From the NCBI GenBank assembly GCA_902465105.1, contig CABQLM010000011.1, positions 1 through 38,709 on the forward strand: DNA of 38,709 nucleotides, written 5' to 3'. Position numbers and translations under genes: made by a program. The notes beneath the pieces were generated by a model. The model had not been told where the DNA came from. It was given only the letters and a program-made list of their open reading frames with translations, and made no database searches. Shown here piece by piece: positions 14,783 through 21,227 of the stretch (positions are counted from its first letter, which is position 1; every line of letters starts with the position of its first letter). This stretch comes from an uncultured Collinsella sp. Its GTDB lineage: Bacteria > Actinomycetota > Coriobacteriia > Coriobacteriales > Coriobacteriaceae.

Positions 14783-16582
14783 ATGAGGTTTACTCATCCT
14801 GTCAACACGCTCAAGAAGCTCGGCTGCGGCCTTGCATTTGGAGCAGCGGCCATTATGGCCATGCCGACTTCGGCGCTCGCCTGCACCCAGATCTACATGG
14901 GCAGCCAGCTCACGGCAGACGGCAACACGTACTACGGTCGCTCCGAGGACTTCGGCCCGCGCTACATCAAGCACTTTGGCATCGAGCCCGCACACAAGGA
15001 CGGCAGCAAGTACACCTCGATCGAGTCCGGCTTTGAGTACAAGTCCAAGGGCGCAACCTACCGCTACACCTTCGTTCGCGACAACCCCTCTCAGTGGGAG
15101 GATCGTTACGATGCATATTCCGAGGCCGGCATCAACGAGAAGGGCGTTTCCTGCTCTGCCACGCTGAGCACCTCCTATAACGAGAAGGCAGAGGAAGCCG
15201 ACCCCGTCACCGAGGAGACCGGCATCGGCGAGTACAACTACGCCAGCGTCATTCTGGGCGAGAGCGCCACGGCCCGCGAGGGTGTCGAGCTTCTCGGCAG
15301 CTTGATTGACGAGCAGGGCGTCTGCTCCAACGACCAGATCATCATTGCCGACAACAACGAGACCTGGTTGTTTGCAGCGCTTTCCGGCCATCAGTGGATC
15401 GCCATGAGGCTCACTGACGATATCGCCTCGCTCAACCCCAACATCGGCAACCTCACCTATGACGTCGACCTCGACGACACCGAGAACTGCCTCCACTCCG
15501 AGGGAATCGAGTCCATGCCTAAGGAGAAGGGCTTTGCCGAGTACACCGACGGCAAGTTCGACGTCGCCAAGACCTACGGCGAGGAGATTAGCGAGGCCGG
15601 CATGCACCAGTGGTCGCGCTATGTCCAGGGCCGCGATTACTTCATGGCTCCGCTTGCCGAGGGCACCGACTACGAGATCGTCAAGGACGAGCGCGAAGAC
15701 GCTCGTGCCACGACCGGCGCCCTGGTCCACGAGATGCAGCCGCTGTTCTTCCAGCCCGGCAAGTCCGACTGGAACACCTTTGAGATGATTCGCTCCTTCG
15801 CCGCTCGCGGCGAGAATGTCGCCGGCCTCAACGCCAACACCGACGGCGCCTATGCCATCGGCTCCAACCGCAACACCGAGATCCACACCTTCCAGATCCG
15901 TCACGGCATGGACCCCGAGATCGCGACCATCCAGTGGGAGATGCTCTCCAACGCCGAGTTCTCCGTCGCTATCCCCCTCTATTCCGCACTGCTCACCGAG
16001 GTCAGCCCCTACTTCAGCGATCAGGATGTCTCCTTCGATCACTGTGAAGAGGAAGACGTCGTGAACAACGAGGAGCCCAAGAACTCCATCAACTACGTTC
16101 TCATGGACATCAACACGCTTGCCTATGAGAACCGCGACAGCTGCGCCGCCGGCGCCCGCGCCTATCTCGACGCCCTGCAGAAGGAGCTCATTGAGCAGAA
16201 CCTGACCGTCGACGAGGCCATGCAGGCCGCCAAGGACACCGAGGCCCGCACCGCTCTGGCCAACAAGGCCGGCAAGGCAGCGACCAAAAACACCTATGTC
16301 AAGTGCAAGGCCATGCTCGAGGAGATGCGCGACTACCTCAAGGAGGGCGACTTCTCCGAGGAGTTCGTCCCGAGTGACTATGATGCCGACAACGACCGCC
16401 TGGTCGAGTCCATCACCTACGCCGACGAGGCCCTCTCCGATGAGGACGTTGCCGAGCCCGAGGTTGAGGAAGAGGCGACCGAGGAGAAGTCCGAGGGCAA
16501 CAACATGGCCACCATGGCCGTTGGCGCCATCGTCATCATCGGTGTCTGCGGCTTCGTGCTTTATCGTCGCAAGAAGGCCTAA
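14783..16582 (+). CDS. Secreted, membrane-anchored C69 family dipeptidase
   Basis: A 599-residue N-terminal-nucleophile hydrolase of peptidase family C69 (PepD-like). The signal peptide covers residues 1-33 (basic start, LGCGLAFGAAAIMAM, then TSALA) and the next residue is Cys34 in CTQIYMGSQLTADG, where C69 enzymes have their catalytic N-terminal Cys. Signal peptidase cleavage after Ala33 would itself expose the nucleophile. YGRSEDFGPRY follows, as expected. The C-terminus has an acidic stretch (EPEVEEEATEEKSEG), a hydrophobic helix (about 574-594) and YRRKKA, an anchor leaving the enzyme outside. GGGAGGGA precedes the ATG. Probably degrades dietary or host peptides at the surface; the substrate is inference. 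Confidence 0.9.
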   Translation: MRFTHPVNTLKKLGCGLAFGAAAIMAMPTSALACTQIYMGSQLTADGNTYYGRSEDFGPRYIKHFGIEPAHKDGSKYTSIESGFEYKSKGATYRYTFVRDNPSQWEDRYDAYSEAGINEKGVSCSATLSTSYNEKAEEADPVTEETGIGEYNYASVILGESATAREGVELLGSLIDEQGVCSNDQIIIADNNETWLFAALSGHQWIAMRLTDDIASLNPNIGNLTYDVDLDDTENCLHSEGIESMPKEKGFAEYTDGKFDVAKTYGEEISEAGMHQWSRYVQGRDYFMAPLAEGTDYEIVKDEREDARATTGALVHEMQPLFFQPGKSDWNTFEMIRSFAARGENVAGLNANTDGAYAIGSNRNTEIHTFQIRHGMDPEIATIQWEMLSNAEFSVAIPLYSALLTEVSPYFSDQDVSFDHCEEEDVVNNEEPKNSINYVLMDINTLAYENRDSCAAGARAYLDALQKELIEQNLTVDEAMQAAKDTEARTALANKAGKAATKNTYVKCKAMLEEMRDYLKEGDFSEEFVPSDYDADNDRLVESITYADEALSDEDVAEPEVEEEATEEKSEGNNMATMAVGAIVIIGVCGFVLYRRKKA

Positions 16583-16602
16583 GACCCTCACGTTCCGAGA
16601 GA

Positions 16603-16632
16603 CGGGCGGGGTCGCATGAGTCATCCCGCCCG
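16603..16632 (+). terminator. Terminator-like stem after the C69 gene
   Basis: CGGGCGGG (16603-16610) and CCCGCCCG (16625-16632) form a perfect 8-bp stem. A short T run follows only at 16645, so efficiency is uncertain. Confidence 0.5.
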
Positions 16633-16668
16633 CTCAGCCTGCCCTTTTGACCGGCAGGAAACGCCGCC

Positions 16669-16719
16669 GAAATCTTTTCAAAAAAAGATTTCCCCGCACA
16701 CACTTCGCTGTGCTATAGT
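16669..16719 (+). promoter_or_regulatory. Promoter of the tryptophan transporter operon with an upstream palindrome
   Basis: A TATAGT -10 box lies at 16714-16719, about 58 bases before the leader peptide. No good -35 is visible at 17 bases spacing. A perfect 10-bp inverted repeat, GAAATCTTTT (16669-16678) with AAAAGATTTC (16683-16692), ends where the -35 should be. It is a plausible operator or activator site; no known TrpR box is recognised in it. Confidence 0.45.
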
Positions 16720-16777
16720 GCAGCGCAACAGCAACGAGGTGCAACCGCGCCAAGGCATCACGAAAGGAGCCACCAAG

Positions 16778-16846
16778 ATGAAGAACACGATGAAGTCCCT
16801 CAACAACTGGTGGTGGCGTGATGCGAATACGATCGGTCGACAGTGA
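16778..16846 (+). CDS. Tryptophan leader peptide (Trp-Trp-Trp)
   Basis: A 22-residue ORF starts at ATG 16778 with AAAGGAG eight bases upstream and ends at TGA 16846. It contains three consecutive TGG codons (16808-16816) in the segment Leu-Asn-Asn-Trp-Trp-Trp-Arg. Three tandem Trp codons in so short a peptide, followed by a strong terminator and a tryptophan transporter gene, is the architecture of transcription attenuation. The ribosome stalls on the Trp codons when charged Trp-tRNA is scarce and lets transcription continue. A second in-frame ATG at 16790 is possible but lacks its own binding site. Confidence 0.9.
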   Translation: MKNTMKSLNNWWWRDANTIGRQ

Positions 16847-16913
16847 GTCCCTCACGCCTGTTTTTGCGCTCTAGGTGATTGGAAGGCCTCCGGTTTCGAC
16901 CGGGGGCCTTTTT
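16815..16913 (+). promoter_or_regulatory. Transcription attenuator of the tryptophan transporter operon
   Basis: The 5' stem pairs GGCGTGA (16815-16821), which starts inside the third Trp codon, with TCACGCC (16852-16858); a stalled ribosome would cover its left arm. The terminator is AAGGCCTCCGGT (16883-16894) with ACCGGGGGCCTT (16899-16910), twelve pairs with one T-G wobble, a TTCG loop and a T tract to 16913. A small hairpin GTGAG/CTCAC (16843-16847 and 16851-16855) competes for the same segment. I could only find short candidate antiterminator pairings, such as TCAC (16852-16855) with GTGA (16875-16878), and GCCT (16856-16859) with AGGC (16884-16887). Confidence 0.8.
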
Positions 16914-16991
16914 CTATCTCGAGCCCGATCGCATTCACATCACGCGCCTCCGTTTTTCTCTTACACTCCCCATTTCGAAAGGACTTTCACC

Positions 16992-17567
16992 ATGTCTCAG
17001 AGCACCACCGCCACCGCCCAGCCCCGCACCGTCCAGACCGCCGACCGCGGCAAACTCGATATCCGCGCCCTTGTCCTGCTCGCCATCCTGCTTGCCGCAG
17101 GCTTCATCCTCAACTTCACCGTCGGCAAGGCAATCTCGGGTATCTCGGGCGGCATGATCAGCCCCGAGTTCATCATCTCGGCCTTCTGCCTCACCATCCT
17201 GGTCGTTCGTCCCAACATTGGCCAGGCGCTCGTCATAGGTCTCATCTCGGCGGCCGTGATCCAGATCACCACCACCTCGCCGTTTGTCGATTTTGCCGCC
17301 GAAGGGATCGCCGCCATGCTCATGGCCGTCATTGTCAACGCCGCCGCCAAGGACGGCCAGGTTAAGCCCGTCGTCGCCATCGTCGCAACATTCGTGACCA
17401 CCTTTGTCTCCGGCGTCATCTTCATGGTCATCAAGATGGCCATGCTCGGCGTGGTGGGCGAGCTCGCCGCGGCCATGCTGCCCGTCGTCGCCATGACCGC
17501 CGTGTTTAACGCCATTCTGGTCGGCGCTCTCTACATGCCCATCCAGAAGGCCCTTAAGCTCAACTAA
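16992..17567 (+). CDS. TrpP-like tryptophan ECF transporter S component
   Basis: A 191-residue membrane protein with five or six hydrophobic helices after a polar Ser/Thr-rich N-terminus of about 20 residues. It resembles the TrpP family, the tryptophan-specific substrate-binding subunit of ECF transporters, in GGMISPEFIISAFCLTILVV and ISAAVIQITTTSPFVDF. The preceding Trp leader peptide supports the substrate. AAAGGA lies before the ATG at 16992. The ATPase and T component genes follow in the same direction, so this is a self-contained (group I) ECF cassette, whereas TrpP in Firmicutes is usually encoded alone. Without the leader the substrate would be less sure. Confidence 0.85.
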   Translation: MSQSTTATAQPRTVQTADRGKLDIRALVLLAILLAAGFILNFTVGKAISGISGGMISPEFIISAFCLTILVVRPNIGQALVIGLISAAVIQITTTSPFVDFAAEGIAAMLMAVIVNAAAKDGQVKPVVAIVATFVTTFVSGVIFMVIKMAMLGVVGELAAAMLPVVAMTAVFNAILVGALYMPIQKALKLN

Positions 17568-17573
17568 CCTGCT

Positions 17574-17674
17574 CGGCTTTACGAGCCACCCCATCTTGGC
17601 GTTCATTCGTCGCTCGCGTACCCAAGTACGCTTCGTTCCTCTTTCGCGCCAACCTGGGGCACCTCGTAAAGCCG
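17574..17674. repeat. 101-base interrupted palindrome inside the ECF operon
   Basis: CGGCTTTACGAG (17574-17585) is exactly inverted at 17663-17674. Pairing continues inward with CCCCA/TGGGG and TTGGCG/CGCCAA, and the middle contains GCGTAC-CCAA-GTACGC. It lies between the S component stop and the ATPase start. It is much larger than a simple terminator and has no T tract. Confidence 0.7.
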
Positions 17675-17720
17675 TCTCCGTGCTTCACCACCAAAGACTG
17701 TCCCAAACAACGAGCTTTTT

Positions 17721-17760
17721 GGGGACGTTCTTAAACGACTAGTCATATAAGAACGTCCCC
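17721..17760. repeat. 12-bp inverted repeat before the ECF ATPase gene
   Basis: GGGGACGTTCTT (17721-17732) is exactly inverted at 17749-17760, with a 16-base loop containing ACTAGT. A TTTTT run lies on its 5' side, so on the minus strand it would read as a terminator. On + it could protect or attenuate the mRNA. It ends 20 bases before the ATPase start. Confidence 0.7.
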
Positions 17761-17780
17761 GATGACTATGAAAGGTATCC

Positions 17781-19532
17781 ATGGAAACGATCATCAACGT
17801 CGACGATGTCTCGTTCTCCTATGGCGCGCAAACCGAGCAGGCGCTCAGCAACGTCTCGTTCAGCGTGAACAAGGGAGATTTCATCGGCATCATCGGGCCC
17901 TCGGGCGCCGGCAAGTCCACACTTGCCGCCTGTCTGTCGGGCGCCGTGCCTCACCACTACACCGGCGCCTTTTATGGCTCCGTGTTAGTTGACGGCCACG
18001 ACACCTGCGAGGTCTCGCTCACCGACATATCGCAGATTGTCGGCAGCGTGCTGCAAGACATCGACACGCAGATGGTCGCTTCGGTCGTTGAGGATGAAAT
18101 GCTCTTTGGTCTCGAGAACTTTGGCGTTCCGCACGACCAAATCGAGCAGCGCGTGAGCGAGACGCTTAAGACCGTCGGCATTAGCGACCTGCGCGACCGC
18201 GAGATTGCCACCCTCTCGGGCGGCCAAAAGCAAAAGGTAGCCATCGCTGCCATCCTCGCCATGCGCCCGCGCGTCTTAGTGCTCGATGAGCCAACCGCAG
18301 CACTCGACCCCGCCAGTTCCACCTTGGTCTTCGAGACACTGCGTGAGGCAAACCGCACGCTCGGCATCACCATCGTCGTTGTTGAGCAAAAGGTCGCCTT
18401 GCTTTCGGAGTACTGCAACCGTGTGTTGGTGCTCGATCACGGCCAAATCGCGCTGCAAGGTGAGCCGCACGAGGTCTTTGCGCACACCGACAAGCTTCGC
18501 GCCATCGGTGTCGATTGCCCGCGCGTCACGCGCATCTTCAACAGTCTCGAGGCCGATGGCCTGGTAAGCGGCACGCCCTGCCTGGATGTCGACGAAGCAG
18601 AACGCCTGATCACGGAAATCGTCGACCCCGACCGTGCGACAAGTGATACCCAGGCGCCAGCCGGCTCCCCGCACGCACCGTCGCTGCGCCCGCATGCGAA
18701 AGACGCCGAGCCGGTGCTCGCCTTTGACCATGTCGAGTTTTCCTACCCCCATGGAGGCGCCGCCGTCCACGACCTCAACTTGACGCTCTACCCCGGCGAG
18801 CTCGTGGGCATTGTCGGCCAAAACGGAGCCGGCAAAACCACGCTCACCAAACTGCTCACGGGTTTGCTCAGGCCCGCATCGGGCAGCGTACGCGTTACGG
18901 GCTTGGACACGGCATCGGTTCCCACGAGCCGCATCGCACGCGAAGTGGCAACGCTTTTCCAGAACCCCGACCGCCAAATCTGTAAAGACACCGTGCTCGA
19001 CGAGGTCGCCTTTGGTCTAGAACTTGCCGGCATCGACCACGGCGAAGCTCTGCGTCGCTCCCAGCTGGTCATCGACCGTTTTGGTCTGCCCGCCGACGAG
19101 GCACCGTTCTCGCTGTCGCGCGGCCAGCGCCAGATGGTGGCACTCGCCTCCGTTGTAGTGGTCGAGCCCAAGATCGTGGTGCTCGACGAGCCTACGAGCG
19201 GTCTGGACTACCGCGAGTGCATGACTGTGATGGAAACGGTGCGCACCATGGCCGAGCGCGGTTGCGCCGTCATCATGGTCTGTCACGACATGGAAGTCGT
19301 TTCCGACTTTGCCGAACGCATCGTGGTGATGGCCAACGGTCGCATCCTCGACCGGGGCCGCACGCACGAACTGTTCTCGAACATCGAACTCATGCAGCAA
19401 GCCTACGTTGAGCCGCCCCAGGTCATCGAACTCTCGCGCCGTCTGGCATCTACCGTCTCGCCCGCCTTTACGCAGGTGAGTGAGGTCACTGATATCGTAC
19501 GCATTACCGAGGAGATGGTCCGCCGTGGTTAA
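17781..19532 (+). CDS. ECF transporter ATPase, two fused ABC domains
   Basis: A 583-residue cytoplasmic protein that powers the ECF transporter, combining both ATPases in one chain. Domain 1 has Walker A GPSGAGKST (39-47), a Q-loop in SVLQDIDTQ, the signature LSGGQKQK (145-152) and Walker B VLVLDEPTAALD. After a linker rich in Ala and Pro (about 285-310), domain 2 has Walker A GQNGAGKTT (346-354), FQNPDRQI, signature LSRGQRQ and VVLDEPTSGLD. The Q-loop regions resemble EcfA proteins, which dock the T component. GAAAGG lies upstream of the ATG. Its last codons overlap the start of the T component gene by 8 bases. Confidence 0.92.
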   Translation: METIINVDDVSFSYGAQTEQALSNVSFSVNKGDFIGIIGPSGAGKSTLAACLSGAVPHHYTGAFYGSVLVDGHDTCEVSLTDISQIVGSVLQDIDTQMVASVVEDEMLFGLENFGVPHDQIEQRVSETLKTVGISDLRDREIATLSGGQKQKVAIAAILAMRPRVLVLDEPTAALDPASSTLVFETLREANRTLGITIVVVEQKVALLSEYCNRVLVLDHGQIALQGEPHEVFAHTDKLRAIGVDCPRVTRIFNSLEADGLVSGTPCLDVDEAERLITEIVDPDRATSDTQAPAGSPHAPSLRPHAKDAEPVLAFDHVEFSYPHGGAAVHDLNLTLYPGELVGIVGQNGAGKTTLTKLLTGLLRPASGSVRVTGLDTASVPTSRIAREVATLFQNPDRQICKDTVLDEVAFGLELAGIDHGEALRRSQLVIDRFGLPADEAPFSLSRGQRQMVALASVVVVEPKIVVLDEPTSGLDYRECMTVMETVRTMAERGCAVIMVCHDMEVVSDFAERIVVMANGRILDRGRTHELFSNIELMQQAYVEPPQVIELSRRLASTVSPAFTQVSEVTDIVRITEEMVRRG

Positions 19533-20271
19533 CGTCATCGACTACATGCCGGGTGACACGCTGCTACACCGCCTGAACCCCGTCATCAAACTGGCCCTCG
19601 CCGCCGCCATCATCATCGGCATTTTCTTGTCCGACACCTATGTGGCACTGCTGGGCTTTCTGGCGCTCACGCTCGCGCTGGGAGCCTACGCCGGTGTCGT
19701 CGACCGCCTGCTCGCGCTGCTCAAGCTGCTGATTCCGCTCGCGTTCATCATGCTGGTGCTGCAGCTGGCTTTTATGCGCGATGGCAACATCGTGTGGGGC
19801 TTCGTTACCGACACGGGTCTCATCACCGGCTCCAAGGCATGCCTGCGCCTGCTGGGCGCAGCGCTACCACTCATCCTGATGCTCATGGTGACCAAGCTCA
19901 ACGACCTTGCCAACGCCTGCGTGGAGGTGTTGCACGTGCCGTATCGCTACGCCTTCACCTTTACCACGGCACTGCGCTTTGTGCCGGTGTTTGGCCAGGA
20001 GATGAACGCCATCATGGAGGCGCAGACCGCACGCGGCGTCGAGTATGACACCAAGAACCCCATCAAGAAGCTCAAACTCATGCTGCCGCTGTGCGTGCCG
20101 CTACTGATCTCGAGCGTGGGTAAAACCGATGCCACGGCCTTGGCGGCAGAGCAACGTGGCTTCTACCTGCGTACGCGCGCGAGCTCGTACAAGCGATACC
20201 CCATCAAGGGTCTGGACATTGCCATACTTATTGTCAGCATTGCTCTCATCGTCCTCGGCTTCCTGTTCTAA
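19525..20271 (+). CDS. ECF transporter T component
   Basis: A 248-residue transmembrane coupling subunit of the ECF transporter. It has five or six hydrophobic helices and the family opening DTLLHRLNPVIKL. The cytoplasmic coupling segment contains the A-R-G motif (MEAQTARGVE) and a variant second motif (AAEQRGFYLR). The start is GTG at 19525, which overlaps the ATPase stop by 8 bases and has GAGGAG ten bases upstream; an ATG at 19480 in the same frame lies deep inside the ATPase gene and is rejected. A strong terminator follows, closing the leader-S-A-T operon. Confidence 0.92.
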   Translation: MVNVIDYMPGDTLLHRLNPVIKLALAAAIIIGIFLSDTYVALLGFLALTLALGAYAGVVDRLLALLKLLIPLAFIMLVLQLAFMRDGNIVWGFVTDTGLITGSKACLRLLGAALPLILMLMVTKLNDLANACVEVLHVPYRYAFTFTTALRFVPVFGQEMNAIMEAQTARGVEYDTKNPIKKLKLMLPLCVPLLISSVGKTDATALAAEQRGFYLRTRASSYKRYPIKGLDIAILIVSIALIVLGFLF

Positions 20272-20301
20272 CCCATCGTCACCGGCAACCGACAAACGCA
20301 A

Positions 20302-20345
20302 AAGGCCCCGGCTCGCATCAAACGAGCCGGGGCCTTACTGTTTTC
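20302..20345 (+). terminator. Terminator of the tryptophan ECF operon
   Basis: AAGGCCCCGGCTCG (20302-20315) and CGAGCCGGGGCCTT (20323-20336) form a perfect 14-bp stem followed by ACTGTTTT. Confidence 0.9.
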
Positions 20346-20395
20346 CAAGATAAAACCAACCAAAATAAACCTGTCCCTTTTTGGCAGGTCGAGGG

Positions 20396-21142
20396 CTACA
20401 GGCGGTAGGGGGCTCCGCTACGGATAATGGACTCGCGTACCAGGACGTCCATAGCGTCGAGAGTGATCTCGGGCATCTCTCGGTACTTTTGCAGCACCGA
20501 GAGCTCGGTGCAGGCCAGGATGACGCGATCGCAGCCGCTGCGAGCGAACTCCCACATCACACGATCGAACTTATCCATATCGGGCTCGCGTCCTGCCTTC
20601 ACGTCATCGTAGATGAGCGACATCACGTCGGCCTGACGCTTCTCGCTGGGGTAGACGACTTCGACACCTGCCGCCTCGCACTCGCGCCCGTAGACGCCGG
20701 CGCCCACGGTGCCGTCGGTACCCATAATGCCGATCTTGCGCACCGGCTCGGCCGGCATGCTCAAGTTGGGGTCGAACTCGCACTCCCCCATCACCGCGCC
20801 CGCCAGGGCATAGCGAACCGACTCGCGCGGCATATGGATAATCGGCACCTTGGTAAACGACTGGATCTGGTCGTAGAAGTAGTGTGACGTGTTGCAGGGA
20901 ATGGCAATGTGCGCACAGCCCAGCCCCTCGAGCGCCTGCGCACATTCCTTCATGGTCGCCAGCAGCTCGGCATGCTCGCCGGTCTTGATGGCCAGCGTAC
21001 GGTCGGGCATGGTCGACTTAGAGAGCACCACCATGTCGATATGCTCCTGATCGCAGGCGGCCGCCGTGTGACGCACCACCTGGTCGTAGTAATACGACGT
21101 GGCCTCGGCGCCCATACCGCCGATAACTCCCAGTTTTTCCAT
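20396..21142 (-). CDS. Aspartate/glutamate racemase family protein
   Basis: A 248-residue cofactor-independent racemase. The N-terminus reads MEKLGVIGGMGAEAT and the two catalytic cysteines are Cys83 in IPCNTSH and Cys211 in LACTELS, the arrangement of PLP-free aspartate racemases. The start at 21142 is fixed by AAGGAGG eight bases upstream; the frame is open for 54 more codons but without signal. The gene upstream on the same strand resembles D-aspartate ligase, so the likely job is making D-aspartate for the peptidoglycan cross-bridge. Confidence 0.9.
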   Translation of the reverse strand: MEKLGVIGGMGAEATSYYYDQVVRHTAAACDQEHIDMVVLSKSTMPDRTLAIKTGEHAELLATMKECAQALEGLGCAHIAIPCNTSHYFYDQIQSFTKVPIIHMPRESVRYALAGAVMGECEFDPNLSMPAEPVRKIGIMGTDGTVGAGVYGRECEAAGVEVVYPSEKRQADVMSLIYDDVKAGREPDMDKFDRVMWEFARSGCDRVILACTELSVLQKYREMPEITLDAMDVLVRESIIRSGAPYRL

Positions 21143-21186
21143 CGCCGCCTCCTTGGTGACACTCGCACCATTGCGCGTATCATACC

Positions 21187-21218
21187 CGCGCCCGCCCGAT
21201 ACAAACCGGGCGGGCGCG
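21187..21218 (-). terminator. Strong stem between ligase and racemase genes
   Basis: CGCGCCCGCCCG (21187-21198) and CGGGCGGGCGCG (21207-21218) form a perfect 12-bp stem. There is no T tract on either strand, so it may be an RNA-stabilising or partial terminator element that sets the ratio of ligase to racemase. Confidence 0.55.
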
Positions 21219-21227
21219 ACGTTCATC

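Noticed and set aside
14732..16624. Minus-strand ORF of 630 codons opposite the C69 peptidase
   Set aside because: Antisense shadow; Gly/Val/Leu-rich with no motif, while the plus strand has a signal peptide, catalytic Cys and good ribosome binding site.
16778..16913. T-box (tRNA-Trp responsive) leader as the control element
   Set aside because: The conserved T-box antiterminator sequence and specifier-loop layout are not visible, whereas a leader ORF with three Trp codons and its own binding site is.
17733..17748. TrpR operator in the loop of the hairpin before the ECF ATPase gene (ACTAGT core)
   Set aside because: Only six bases match the enterobacterial core and the site is inside the operon, not at its promoter.
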